Shown in pieces: positions 46,779 through 57,920 of a DNA stretch of 61,439 bases. Positions within the stretch are counted from its first letter, which is position 1. Each line of letters opens with the position of its first letter. A program made the translations under genes and the position numbers. Origin of the DNA: Isohypsibius dastychi (Eukaryota > Tardigrada > Eutardigrada > Parachela > Isohypsibiidae); NCBI GenBank assembly GCA_034696485.1, contig JAQIWT010000017.1, forward strand, positions 1-61,439, written 5' to 3'. Under the pieces are notes generated by a model. That model saw nothing but the letters and a program-made list of their open reading frames with translations. It did not search any database and had not been told where the DNA came from.

Positions 46779-48261
46779 ATGAGTCTCGTCGTTTATTGTA
46801 ACAAAGATGACATGATAGTTGTCAGGCCAGTTGGGAAGTTTTTACGACCTGATACGACTCCGTATCCCGGAGTTGGTGATTTGGGACAAATTAAATGGAA
46901 AAGTTCGACAGAGGAATATATTGCGGTCGTGGTTCATCTCAGCCTGGGTAAATCTTTCATTATTTATCATGGGAATCCTCAGCATCATTGTTGATTGCAG
47001 ACGTTAACCACAGCAAAAGTGCCAAATCTGCTTCAACGGACATGGAAAATGAATTGGACTTATCGGGACGAATGTTCGCTGTAAAGCACGGCCTGACTTT
47101 GAAAGAAGTAAGAGAAAAGTATAGCTTGACTTCGAACATTATTGCCTGTAGCGTCTGTTCCAGAGTATCGGAGAGAAGAATGGTGGTACGATTGATTCTC
47201 CCGCGGAAAAATATTCAAGGTGATTCGAGCGTTGGTGCGAAGCAGATGGAACGGAGGTGAAAGTAAGTGCTCAGAAAACGTGATTCGTTTTGTTTGGTAA
47301 ATTTGATATATAAGGTGCTGACTATCGAATGTGCCAGCATGAAACGAAAGCTCGATTAGTTACAAGATATTGGACCGAAAGTCATCAAGCTGGAGCAAGA
47401 GAACATGGTGAGTCTGATATCGAAACAATTTGTGATTTTGCAGGATTTTGTTTGTTTTAAGGAGCTGAAAGAAATGCTGGTCGCACTGAAAGGCAAGCTG
47501 ACTGGATTTGAAGAAAGTTTCATCAGTCAAGATCAGTTCGATGAGGCGAAAGCGGAAATGATCAAGCAATTTCAGACCAAAAGTTCTACCGTTGCAAACT
47601 GGACCGTCGAGAAGCTGCTGGTGAATAATTTTGTTTTGAAGGGAATAGTACGATTGTCATATTCATACAATTTCAGGATGAATGTGCGGGAGAAAAGTTT
47701 TGGAAGATGGCATTGGCACGTGCCACGAATAAGATGTTTTCCGTAAAGGAGCTCATTTCCTGCTGTCCAACCACGACGTGGTTGGACAGGAAGATTTCAG
47801 TCCTTTCGTGGTTACCACGAAAGGAGCTCAAGTCTCCCCAGCTGAAAGATCGCCCTTGGATCCATCGATAATGGGAATCATTTACGGTACTTTTCGATCT
47901 GGAAAGCAAATTTTGGTATTTGAAGTAACGTCAAGTATATTCCGAATTTCGTAATTTTGCTAGAGTGGTACCCTTGGTTTATGTTATTTATGGTATATCT
48001 GAGAAATAATATTGTTTGATTGCAGACTTCGTCAAACAATTTTGTCTGGGACTGAAATCGGATGTCCCCAAGCAAAGCGAAATCCACACGAAATTGCGGT
48101 CGTTCCTGCAGACATGCCGAAAATCGTACGATCGTGACTGGAAATCAGAAGGAACGTCCGTGCAGCTTGAGTCCTCATCGGCTTCGGCAAATTTGTTGGG
48201 CTCGGATCAGAATGGGAGCCGGAACGAGGATCAATCAGACAGCGAATATGAGGATGATTAG
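46779..48261 (+). CDS. BEN-domain protein, multi-exon
   Basis: Exons by eye: 46,779-46,947; 47,001 to an uncertain end (47,186-47,252); about 47,350-47,407; 47,462-47,647; 47,677-47,742; 47,790-47,886; 48,026-48,261. The N-terminal piece (KDDMIVVRPVGKFL, GQIKWKSSTEEYIAVVVHLS) looks Tudor-like, as in other BEN proteins. A coiled-coil-like part follows (IGPKVIKLEQENM, ELKEMLVALKGKL). The C-terminal BEN domain runs ALARATNKMFSEDFSPFVVT, then SPLDPSIMGIIYDFVKQF, KQSEIHTKLRSFLQTCRKSY, and ends in an acidic tail (NEDQSDSEYEDD). BEN domains bind DNA or chromatin and often repress transcription. One TAG interrupts the third exon as I drew it, so either the exon starts just after it or the allele is damaged. 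Confidence 0.6.
47763..47789. repeat. Hairpin ending at a splice acceptor
   Basis: CTGTCCAACCAC and GTGGTTGGACAG flank GAC. The last two bases are the AG that ends the 47-base intron 47,743-47,789 of the BEN gene. Confidence 0.85.
47802..47824. repeat. Second hairpin, in the BEN exon
   Basis: CCTTTCGTGG and CCACGAAAGG flank TTA; it encodes part of the BEN domain and lies 12 bases after the first hairpin. Confidence 0.9.
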
Positions 48262-48269
48262 TTGGAATG

Positions 48270-49530
48270 GTATTGGAATAAGATGCAGAGATTTGCGTTT
48301 CTGATTTCGTTTTCGGTTTAAAAATAGTGAGGGTTTAAAAATCGCGAAGTAACTGAGATTTTATCTGAGATTTAAATTTTTCTGGATCTGGTGCTCAGTT
48401 TTTTCGTTTTTGCAAACCGAAAGTGGCCGTGGCCATGTGAAAACCATATGGAATAAATCTGGTATCCAAAACTCTGCTTGGATTTTATCGCTATGGTATG
48501 AATACGGCAGCGTCTGCTATTCTATGAATTGCTACGGATTCAATAGGACCTCTTTGTCAATCGTTCATATGGTATTCCTATGGTTTTTGATCCTATGCGT
48601 ATGGATTGAAGAAGCTTCCATACACGAAGAGTTATTCATCCATATTCCTACGCCTTTTTCGAGCACCGGGTTACTGGTTCACAAATGTTCCCGAATAGTG
48701 CTACGGTAGCAAAAACCAAGCCAAAGTTTTCAAGTTGACGTAAAACACGCCATATTTCCAAAAATGACACGTCCTCAAAAATGTATATCTTTTTGCTAAT
48801 ACCTTTAGGCAAGTTCTTGGTAATACTCATTTTTGCCCATAAGTTTCTCCAGCTGTGTGTGTATCGTATCGTCACCGGGATAAAGGAGGACGAGAGTAAA
48901 TTCTTTGTGAGTTTCTAAAGTTTAAAATCTACGCAACGGTTGAGCAAGATGCCAGGCATGGAACCCACAAGGGTTCATATGTTGAAGTTGAACTTGTTAG
49001 CGAAGTGCTGATCAATCAGATAAACAATCTTCGTTCACCACAAACGAGCCCGTCAATATTAAATGTCTGCAGCTGACACATAATTGTAAAACGTGCTCTG
49101 AATTTCAACTTTTTGGTACGCGAGTTTTTCATACTTGGAAAAACATGTTCTAGCCGTTAATGATTTTTACTCGATTGAAAGACAATTGAATTTTTCAGGA
49201 TCAGCGCTCAGATAAAGCTGTATATTTGGCAGAAACTAAACACTGGCCTGAGTACGGGTTCTCCGACATCTCACGAGGGTGTTCATGAAGCTGTTTTCAA
49301 TCTTTCTGTTCGAATAACAGTCTCAATACAAAACTCATCGTGTTTTTTGATTGATGAACCAGGAAGTATTATTTTGTTTTTGCTACTTTTCCCCACGGCT
49401 ATATGCAACCAGTCTTTATCTCATATTATAGCCACAACTGGTGGAAAAAATTCATCAAGCAATCAGTGAAAATAAACTTCTTTCCATGGCATTTCCGAAG
49501 TACGGATTCTAAGATTTCCAACCGAGTTCA
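48270..49530. other. Non-coding stretch, CCTATG-rich at its start
   Basis: No gene. From 48,420 to 48,665 there are several TTCCTATG / CATATGG words that mirror those upstream of the BEN gene. The remainder is AT-rich with no structure recognised. Confidence 0.4.
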
Positions 49531-49538
49531 TTTTCGTC

Positions 49539-49843
49539 ATGAAAGCAACGATTCTTTGCCTAACAATATGTTTATTCGTTTTTGGGGGAGGAGTTGGTAC
49601 GTGATACTTTCCGAGAACTCCGCTTGGTCATTCCCTGAAAAGTCGATTTGATTTGCAGGGCTTACCCAAGGATCGACAACAATGTGTGTCTGTACGGCCG
49701 AATTGAAGAAAGTATGTGGGAGTGATGGAAAGACCTACGACAACGCTTGCAAGGCCAGATGTGCTGGAGCCACAATCACTTCTGGAAAGCCCTGTATCCA
49801 ACCTAAGGTGGGCTTTTTCGTTTCACAAATTCATTGTGTATAG
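49539..49843 (+). CDS. Secreted single-domain Kazal inhibitor
   Basis: Two exons (49,539-49,596 and 49,659-49,843) join in frame across a 62-base GT-AG intron. The first encodes the signal peptide MKATILCLTICLFVFGGGV. The second encodes one Kazal domain: MCVCTAELKKVCGSDGKTY, then DNACKARCAGATITSGKPC. The VCGSDGxTYxNxCxxxC core is exact, with six cysteines in a compact, invertebrate-type spacing. Kazal domains block serine proteases by inserting a reactive loop; the residue after the second cysteine is Thr, so target specificity is not obvious. The frame stops at 49,841-49,843, though GTGGGC at 49,808 could be a donor to a further exon. This is the cleanest intact gene in the window. Confidence 0.85.
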
Positions 49844-49849
49844 GAGAAG

Positions 49850-52800
49850 AAATAGCCATTCATCTAGGTGTGGTACGTCGAATAGGACATTGACGTCAGA
49901 ATAACCAGGACGAGCAGGCTGCCCGTTGTTGCGCCAGCTATTATTCCATTTGAAACCGTTTATGAACTGTTTGATCCACATTGAATCACGGAGTCCACAC
50001 CGTCCACCAAAGTCTACAGTGATTGATAAAGTGCACTCGGTGTTCACAGAACCTCAGTGAACTTCGAAGTTTTGAAATTATTGTGACCAATATGGATCGC
50101 GTGGGCGATTTACAATTCTGGGGCGGCCCCATTGGCCAAAAGTATCCAACGGTTGACTGAGTCCAGACATTTCACATTGTTGAGGGGTTTGGTTGACAGG
50201 AGTGAACAAGTCGACACGGTTGACTGAACTCTTCGAATTGAGACATCTTGTATTCTGTCGAAAAGTTCAGCGGGAAAGACTCGGATATTTTAGTTGTATG
50301 AGTATCAGTAGGTGAACTGTAAATCGAATGAAGCACGACTTTTTACGAAAACAACGGCAGCAGATATGTATTGAGCGTAACGTTAGATTCGCACTGAAGT
50401 ACTGTACGAGCCGGTATCGAAAAAGCTGAGCGGAATACAAAGAACGTTGACAGAAATTACGCTCTACATAAGGTTTAACTCCAAACCGTTTTTTCAAAAC
50501 TGGGAGGTTTAGAAAATGCGTTTTTAAAACTCGACCGTCTTTTCAAACCGGTTCCAAAAAACGTTATGGAACCCCATTGGAAACCGTGAAAAAACTTGAT
50601 TTCAAGTTTTAGGTAACTTGGGTTTTTTCTCTGAAATGATATGGTTCGTTTGGAAGCACTCTGGATCTTGATTGTTCTTGATTGGTCTTGATCGGACTAC
50701 GACTAAGACAAACTACAGCTCAGCAAAAGAACATCATTAAAAAAGAAGAACAAAGAAATCTGCATCTACGAATGTTTTGGTCAACGATTTCAACCGATAA
50801 CAGAAGTTCCTAATTGCTAACTAGCAGCCATGTTCTGTTACTGAATCTATGTTCATAGAAAGTGGCCTCAGACAGGTTATTGCATGTGTTTGACCAGTAC
50901 TCTCCAGAGGCTGGGAAAAAAATCGCCCCTCTGATGTCCCATTCGAATACTTTGCAAAAAGTTCGGGCGAGGCGAAGCCGAGTCTTAAACGCCGAGTCTT
51001 AAACATAAAGTCTACGGGACCAGTTCTTACAATCGCTTCTACTCTTTCTCTGGTTAAGATCCCGCCAAGGTGAATGAACCGGCTGTTTCCTGTGGTTCTG
51101 GAGCACCTTAAAAAGCGGTTTGTCTTCCGTTAGCTCATACACCTGTTTTTTTATCCCGGTTTTGATGGCTACAAATCGAGCCGAACTTCACGAATCACGT
51201 GTTGTTAGTTTCTTTACAGCTTGTACCTTGTTGTAACGGCGACCATTAAGCTCAGCTCTATGGGGGCAAGTGCATTTTGCTCCGCATGTACAACCGATGC
51301 TGGAAAGTGTTCTGCACCGCATTTGATTTCGTACCAGTTCTGGCACTTCTTTGACCTGTATCACCACTGAACGCTGTTCACCATCCCGTTTGTTGACTGC
51401 GGGAGTTGGATCAATCAACTCTGTCGGAAAAAACAACGAGATGGGCTGAATTCTTCGTGCCACCGCCCACGAATAAGAGGCAGACTATGGGTATAGAATT
51501 TCGATGGATTAAGACCTGTTTTATCATCCGCGGCTCCCAATGTTAAGGTACAGCGGTGATCCACACTGATTCAAACTGGATGGGAAAGAAATCAATGAGG
51601 AGATGTCTGCATCATGAAATAACGCGTAGCAGAAATACGTAAGTATGAAACACACTGGAGACGTATTCGCAAGGAGGAATCTGGTTGCCAAAAAAGCTCT
51701 GAAAATATTCGATGAAAATATCGAATGCAATATTTATTTTGGCCTAGGCATTGCGAACGATCTCTGTATTTATTTTCAATCTCATTTTGTGCACAGAAAC
51801 AACAGCCTGAAATCGAACGAACTGATTGAAACAACCGAGCAACAGCAAAATCAAAAACGATCCACTTCCATAACAACGTGAACAATTCATGAAGAAGGAT
51901 CGTCATTTTTCGTGAGCTGGAAGTGAGCCAGATCACATCTTGGCGTTGCCTTCTGAAAGCTGATCTGGTGTCCGTTAGTGTGAGCCTAATCAACGTTGAA
52001 TCAGAAAATTATCCACTTGTTCTCATGACTTAAACTCAGGGAGAAATCCCTATAGTGCACCGTCTCGGAAATCAGTTTTTTCCAGTAAACTTTTGCTAAG
52101 TCTTTGAGTGATGCTCAAAAAGAGATAGAACAGCGTCACAGATTAACGACAAATTATGGGCCATCCGGATTTTGTTGAAAACACTCTTCGGTACCTAAAT
52201 GTAATCTGAAATTCGACGGACCAATTAACTGATTGAAGCTTGAAGTATCTTTACTTTATGACTTCGCTGAATGAGGCCAAGCTTCTTAGAGTTTAATCCG
52301 AAATTGGTGACTGCTTCAGTGTAACGTCCTGTCAAGTTTCATCCACCACCTCCACAAAGCTCGAATCCCCTCCTGGTCTTTCCGGTATTTCCACGGCGAA
52401 TTCACCACACCTCTGATATGTGAAACAGCTCACTTCCTGGACTTATGGGGTACGACAGACTAGATGAAAACTGCGATCGATACCATATCAGAAACTTCAA
52501 TCTCTGCCCTGCTCTTCCGCAGTTGATCACAGATTTTTTCTGAGCACTCCACGCTAATGCCTAATTCAGCATTTACGAAAAGCCTACCCCCTTGACTAAA
52601 TTTCAGAAGAACTGTAGTAGTTTACCGGTTCACCGGTCAACTGGTTGACGACGTATAAGTTGGGTTTATTTCGAATCCGCTGGATAACATACAGTATTAT
52701 ATGAAAGACGACCGATCAATGCTCGCTTGTTGAATTTATGGAGTCAAAGTCAACACGTTTTGTTGAACCAATGGGTTCAAAAACTGTTGTTCTTGGAATA

Positions 52801-52890
52801 TTTTCTATCTATTCCGGTCGGTTGTCACTTCCGGCGAAAATCATTACCGTAGGGAATCACTTCCAGTTGGATGTCACTTCCAACTTCAAA
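49850..52890. other. Region without a recognised gene
   Basis: A minus-strand frame at 51,188-51,463 contains CTCGAKCTCPH, a small cysteine cluster without a known pattern. GCCGAGTCTTAAAC is directly duplicated at 50,977-51,005. Nothing else stands out. Confidence 0.3.
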
Positions 52891-52897
52891 CCAGGGG

Positions 52898-52939
52898 TGG
52901 CACAGCCCAGCCCAAATTTTTTTGGGCTGGGCTGTGCCA
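52898..52939. repeat. 42-base hairpin, 19-bp perfect stem
   Basis: TGGCACAGCCCAGCCCAAA pairs with TTTGGGCTGGGCTGTGCCA around TTTT. It lies about 700 bases upstream of the receptor gene start. The following 200 bases are rich in GGTTTTT-like runs. Confidence 0.95.
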
Positions 52940-53640
52940 GCTCTGATTCAAACGCACAAAGCTCGCAAGATTTTGAATCTGACTTTCCCCGAAAGGGGTT
53001 TGAAAAGACAGGGTTTTGTGGAACTGGTTCAAAAAATTGGTTGAAAAAACGGGTTTTTGACCCCCACTGGATTCAAATAGGCGGGTTTTCTGAATCCCAG
53101 GTTCGGAAAATCTGGGGTTTGGAAAACGGTAACACACGACCGACGAGTTCGCTTCGAATTCAATCTCAAACAATCTTGCAGAGGAATTCACATAGAATGT
53201 GTGTTGCATCATGTGCACTTCCATCCCATATCGTGCATCTCATAAAATACTGCGGTTCGAGGTTTACACGGGCAGTCATTTGACATCATGATCGCCTTCG
53301 ATGAGTCGATATGTGAACCAATTAGGAATAAGTCTTCTGTTGGCCTACCCGCATCGGCGGGAATATCATCGTTCGATTTGAATCCAAATTCCATTGGTTA
53401 TCTCAATTCGTCTGTTGACGTCATCCGGCCGCCCTCTGAATTGTGGAACCGCAGTACATACGCAGTGTCTCTTTCGAAATGCACGATATCAATCGTATCT
53501 TATGATGGCATTGGACCAGTGATGAATTGGGATTGCTTGTTGCATTCTGAATCTTTCCTGCTGTGTAAAACGCAGCAGCGTCTGTCATATTCGTTATTTC
53601 TTGCCGTATTTTTTTCGCGATTCGTTATTCCTTAACCACA

Positions 53641-56600
53641 ATGTTTTTCAATCTCAACACACGGGCAATTATCATCATACTTTCCATCACTGTAATCCTA
53701 GAGGCATCAGTGCATGAGATTATTTTCCTTTCCGTCAATTCTCCAACTACGCTATCAACCAGTCTGGACTACACAACCCCGCCACTTGACATCGCTATAA
53801 ATGAGGTCAACGCTCAGTACGCACCAGATTTTCACTTCTCTCTGGTGACAGTTAACCAGAGCAACATGAAATCCTGCTCAGACGTCGAGACAGATATTTT
53901 GCCGCTCATATCAGAATACATTTGGACCGTAAAAAAAGACAAGAAGCCCTCAGCGATATTCGGCACAGGTACGAAAAGAACACGCTGGTGCCGAGTTTTC
54001 CGTATCTTGTGCTCACGTGACTTTCTATTCACAAACAGTCATTTTGATCATTCAACCACTTTAATTTGACTTCTGAATCTGGTAATTGCAGGATGCAGCA
54101 ATGCGCTGGTCTTGCTTGCGGATGTTGCCCGAGGTAAGTTCATGAAACTGCGTTTGCATATCTGCTCAATTACCCAATACCGGTGCGTGAGATGTCTCTT
54201 TGAATTGCAGAGTGGAACTCACCGATAATAACCAAGTAAGTCAGGAAGCAATTTGTGGGAATGCCAGATGCTAATTATGGAGCCTGGAGCTTAGTGCTCT
54301 TTAAAAACGATAATCGGCCTTAAAGAGAAACGTCCGTTGGGATTGCAATGTCTGTGCCGTTGAGATTGTCCATTCAACGTTTCCAAACCACTTTTCCCCC
54401 AACTACTGAGAATATGGGACTTTCTTTGAAAGTTATTATAATGAAACATTCTTACGCCATGCACGTTTGTAGCCGGAAAAAGTGTTTCCCTGCATCCCAG
54501 TTACCCAGGGTAACTTTGTAAGGGAAACTTTAGCAAAGTTTCCCTCCTTGTTTTCTTCATCAAATTTTCAGCAGAAGGGTCACTCAAAGTGTTTGTTTTT
54601 GCTTCTGAATGACTCCGGCTACAATTCTTTGATAATTCCATTTTTAGCTGCCACCCGGAATTCAAAATGATAAAAAATGCATTATTTCGGTCCGAAGGCT
54701 CAGCCATCCAATGCTCGAATTTTCATCGAAATTGCGCTGTCGGTACCCAGGTGGAAAAAAGACAGATTTATCGCTAGAAAAAATTACACGCAAAAGTCAC
54801 AGCGATTATCTTGATTGAAAACTAACGATGAAATTAATCAACGATTTCCTAGCGATAAATACATCGTTCGCTTTTCACCAACATCGTGAGAAATCAAAAC
54901 GCCTGATTATCGTTGTATTCTTGTTGAACATACCGAACAGTTTTAAGAAAAATTATCATGGTAACTTTTTGAAATTAAGAATCCAGGATATCGACACTTT
55001 ATGGTGACATCCGATACGGTGTCATGAGGAAAAATGAGCACAGGGTTATCGTCGGGTCATTGCTGATAAAATCAAACAATCGCTCGGTAGAATATCGTGC
55101 TTATTTTCTGTAGTTCAAAACGGGGATATCGACGAATCAATGATTCCTTTCATGACGATGTCATGAGAAAAAATAAGCGCATAGTTATCGTTGAGTGATT
55201 GCTGACAAAATCGAATAATAAATTTGACAGATTATAGTGCTCATTTTTGTAGTTTCTAAGCGGAGTTTTATTGAAAAAAACGGTGCTGTTTGTTATGATG
55301 TCATGAGAAAAAAAGCGTATCGTCATCATTTAGTTAGAGTTGACAACTGAATCAATTCATTGTGAGAATATCGTGATTATTTTCAGTGGCCCAGAACTAG
55401 GATATCGCTGAACTTGTGGGGCTTATGCAAACACCAACAGACCCACGAAAGTCCGAAATCAGGTTTTACTAAAGAGATGTTCTTGAGCATGATCTGACTC
55501 ATAATAGAAAATAATAAATTAATGCAGCTACAAAATTTTCAGCGAAAAGTTTCAATTCCATATCGTTTCAAGCCAAAACAAATTAACATCCGAAATATTT
55601 AATCCAACACATTAGTGCAGAGGTATAGATGTCAGCTAGGAAGCGCGCCGCACAGGTTCGATTCCCTCGTCTATACACTTCTCAAATATGGTCATTAACG
55701 CTCTCTTATAATGAAAGTATGCAGGGTGCTGCTTGGAGAGATGTAGGAAAGATGTTGTAAAAAGACCATGTTTTTACTTTTACAAATATGTGATATAATG
55801 AATTGTATACATGGGAAACTGTCAATAAAAATAAGTGCTTTTGACCTTCGGAATTGTGCGATATATTCAGCTGAAAATATGTGAAAATACACTCATTAGA
55901 AAACAACGAAACTACACCATTGAAAGTCGACTTCCCCCTACAATTAAATGGCGATACTCGACTAGAAATATGCGATGAAGCCAAAAGAAATTTAGCATCG
56001 CATGATTTTAGAAATCATGCGATAAATCCTGTAAACGTACCTCAGCAGATAAATCGTTAAGTTTCTCAGTGGAAAAGTATTTTCGTCTCAGCTGGGTATG
56101 CAATGATAAAATAGTTGGATTCTCAGTTTCTCACTTTATCCTGATCAGAAACTGGCGAGAATCAGAAACCGGCTACACACGTTACTAGCTACTGAGTGTA
56201 GCATTAGGAACCACATTCTACATGCTCTTAATATTGATGATAAATTTTCAGTTCAGGAGCCGATTCAATCCTGGACTCACGTACCCGGTTCCCTACATTA
56301 CTGCGGTTATTCCCATATCAAGCGAATTCCGAGGTGGCTTTCATCGCGAAGCTGTGTGACGAATTTCGCTGGAAGAATATTGCCGTGATATGTGACAGCA
56401 GTGCCACAGAAAGTGCCTATTTTTTCACCCTGATGTGCCAAACGCTTGTTACCCTTCTGGGCCGGGCCAACGGTGGATATCGTCAAATATCATCATACCA
56501 CTATAACTTCAAAACCGAACCGCATTATCGTCGATATCTGACCGGAGCATCAATGACAAGCAGAGGTTAGTCACGACTCATTATTGCTTTATTGTGTCGT

Positions 56601-57920
56601 GAAATTTTAAAAAATTATTTGGCAGTATTCTTCATACTCACCCATGCAACACGACTTAAGACTCTTCTGGTACGAACTTGTGGGGGGGGGGGGGGCATTT
56701 ATTGGTGAGGGAGCATTGCGGTGAACACCCATAGAAACAATCTTCGTTTCAGGGGGTTGCTGCAGAACTTGGAATGGCTGATGGAGACTATGTGAGTGAT
56801 AAGGGAGGTGTTTATTCAATGGACACTGAGTAACCCATTGACAAACAGGCGTTTCTGACAGTATCTCCGTTCAGTTCACCATCTTTTGGAGTAATTGAAT
56901 GGAAGCCAGACCATGTGAGTATCGTGTGGATGCCAAGTGTGGGTGTTGGCATGAATTCATAAACTTTTTCAAGATGGTCAAAAAAGCATTGAGATATCTA
57001 CTCGTGATCAGCACGCTTCTCGAGATGAATAACAGTTCCAGAGTTCTGGACGCCAAAATCAAGAAACAAAGCTTGGTCTATGGAAAAGTCTACAAACCCG
57101 ATGAAGAGGTAGGTGTTCAATGTTCAGGAACCCAAAAATCAGTGAAGCAGTGAATAAATGCGTACGCAGGTCACGCACTTTGTCCACGCTTATTATGACG
57201 GTGCCCATCTTCTTGCCAAAGTCAGTTTTTTTCTAAAATAATACTTAATTTTGAAATTCTGCCTGAAAAGGTCATTACCGAAAGAATGAGGTTGAATGCT
57301 TCACTGGATCAGCTCAACTGGATTGCCGAGTCAGCCTGGTCACGAACATTTCACACTCCGAGAGGGAAACTGGTCATAAATGAGAATGGCGACAAGGATA
57401 ACCAATACTACGTACGATCATTTGACGCAAACTCTGACGGACTAGTTGTAATTCACGCATACATCTCGTGAGCCTGATTATGTTGACTAAAAGGGTTTTG
57501 GTTTAAGCCCTTTTTAATCTGGAATGAGGAACGAGGATTATTTGAACGCGGAGCTATTTGGCCTCCCGATGGCAAACCCCCGTCAAATCGACCAAAATGC
57601 GGATTTTCAGGCGAAGATTTGCAGTGCTCAAACCGTGAGCTGTGTTATCAAAATGCGTTACATAAGCTTTCAATTAATGTCTTTTTAGGAATTGACGTCG
57701 GTGAGATGATAGGTTTGACTGTTGGGGTTATAGCAGTTACCGTGGTATTGCTGTTTTTGGCAATTTGGAGCTATCGGTATGATGATCAATTAAGCTCTTA
57801 AGTTCATGTGATTCAGTGAATTTTTTGTTTAGAAGACGTTCCAGATTGGAAGGCGACTGGATAATTAACATGCAAGCATTGAAGCCGTTTATTCAAAAGC
57901 GCAGTTTGGCAACAATCTGA
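53641..57920 (+). CDS. ANF-type receptor with a very short cytoplasmic tail
   Basis: Exons by eye: 53,641-53,968; 54,092-54,133; 54,211-54,235; 56,252-56,565; 56,626-56,669; 56,753-56,791; 56,849-56,914; 56,974-57,108; 57,170-57,220; 57,271-57,467; about 57,508-57,634; 57,689-57,776; 57,833-57,920. After a signal peptide (MFFNLNTRAIIIILSITVIL) comes an ANF ligand-binding domain: AIFGTG, EWNSPIIT, RFPTLLRLFPYQANSEVAF, FRWKNIAVICDSS, VFFILTHATRLKTLL, AELGMADGDY, FGVIEWKPDH. Next are the juxtamembrane CGF (KPPSNRPKCGF), one helix (IGLTVGVIAVTVVLLFLAIW) and about 25 residues ending YRRRSRLEGDWIINMQALKP plus a few more. Receptor guanylyl cyclases carry a kinase-like and a cyclase domain after this; I see neither. 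It resembles the clearance-receptor design or a truncated cyclase. The junction near 57,467-57,508 does not fit a clean phase. Confidence 0.75.
54521..54545. repeat. Hairpin in receptor intron 3
   Basis: AGGGAAACTTT and AAAGTTTCCCT flank AGC. A second small palindrome, AGTTACCCAGGGTAACT, lies just upstream at about 54,499-54,515. Confidence 0.95.
54882..55415. repeat. Tandem repeat, period about 139 bp, four diverged copies
   Basis: Units begin with a GTCATGAGAAAAA-type word at about 54,882, 55,021, 55,160 and 55,300, giving periods of 138-140. Each unit then has a GxxTTATCGT word, TTGCTGAxAAAATC, an AATATCGTGxTTATTTT-like word and GGATATCGAC near its end. The array sits wholly inside the 2-kb third intron of the receptor gene. 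Confidence 0.85.
55623..55676 (+). ncRNA. Truncated tRNA or tRNA-derived SINE relic
   Basis: GTATAGA at the start pairs with TCTATAC at the end as a 7-bp acceptor stem, and a perfect B box, GGTTCGATTCC, follows CACA. With only 54 bases the anticodon arm is missing, so it cannot be a working tRNA. It lies in receptor intron 3. Confidence 0.5.
55997..56023. repeat. Hairpin, 12-bp stem, 3-base loop
   Basis: ATCGCATGATTT and AAATCATGCGAT flank TAG; it lies in receptor intron 3. Confidence 0.95.

Noticed and set aside
52738-53283. 181-residue plus-strand open frame
   Set aside because: It crosses the 42-base palindrome and GGTTTTT-rich runs, has no motif, and ends before the receptor start; composition explains it.
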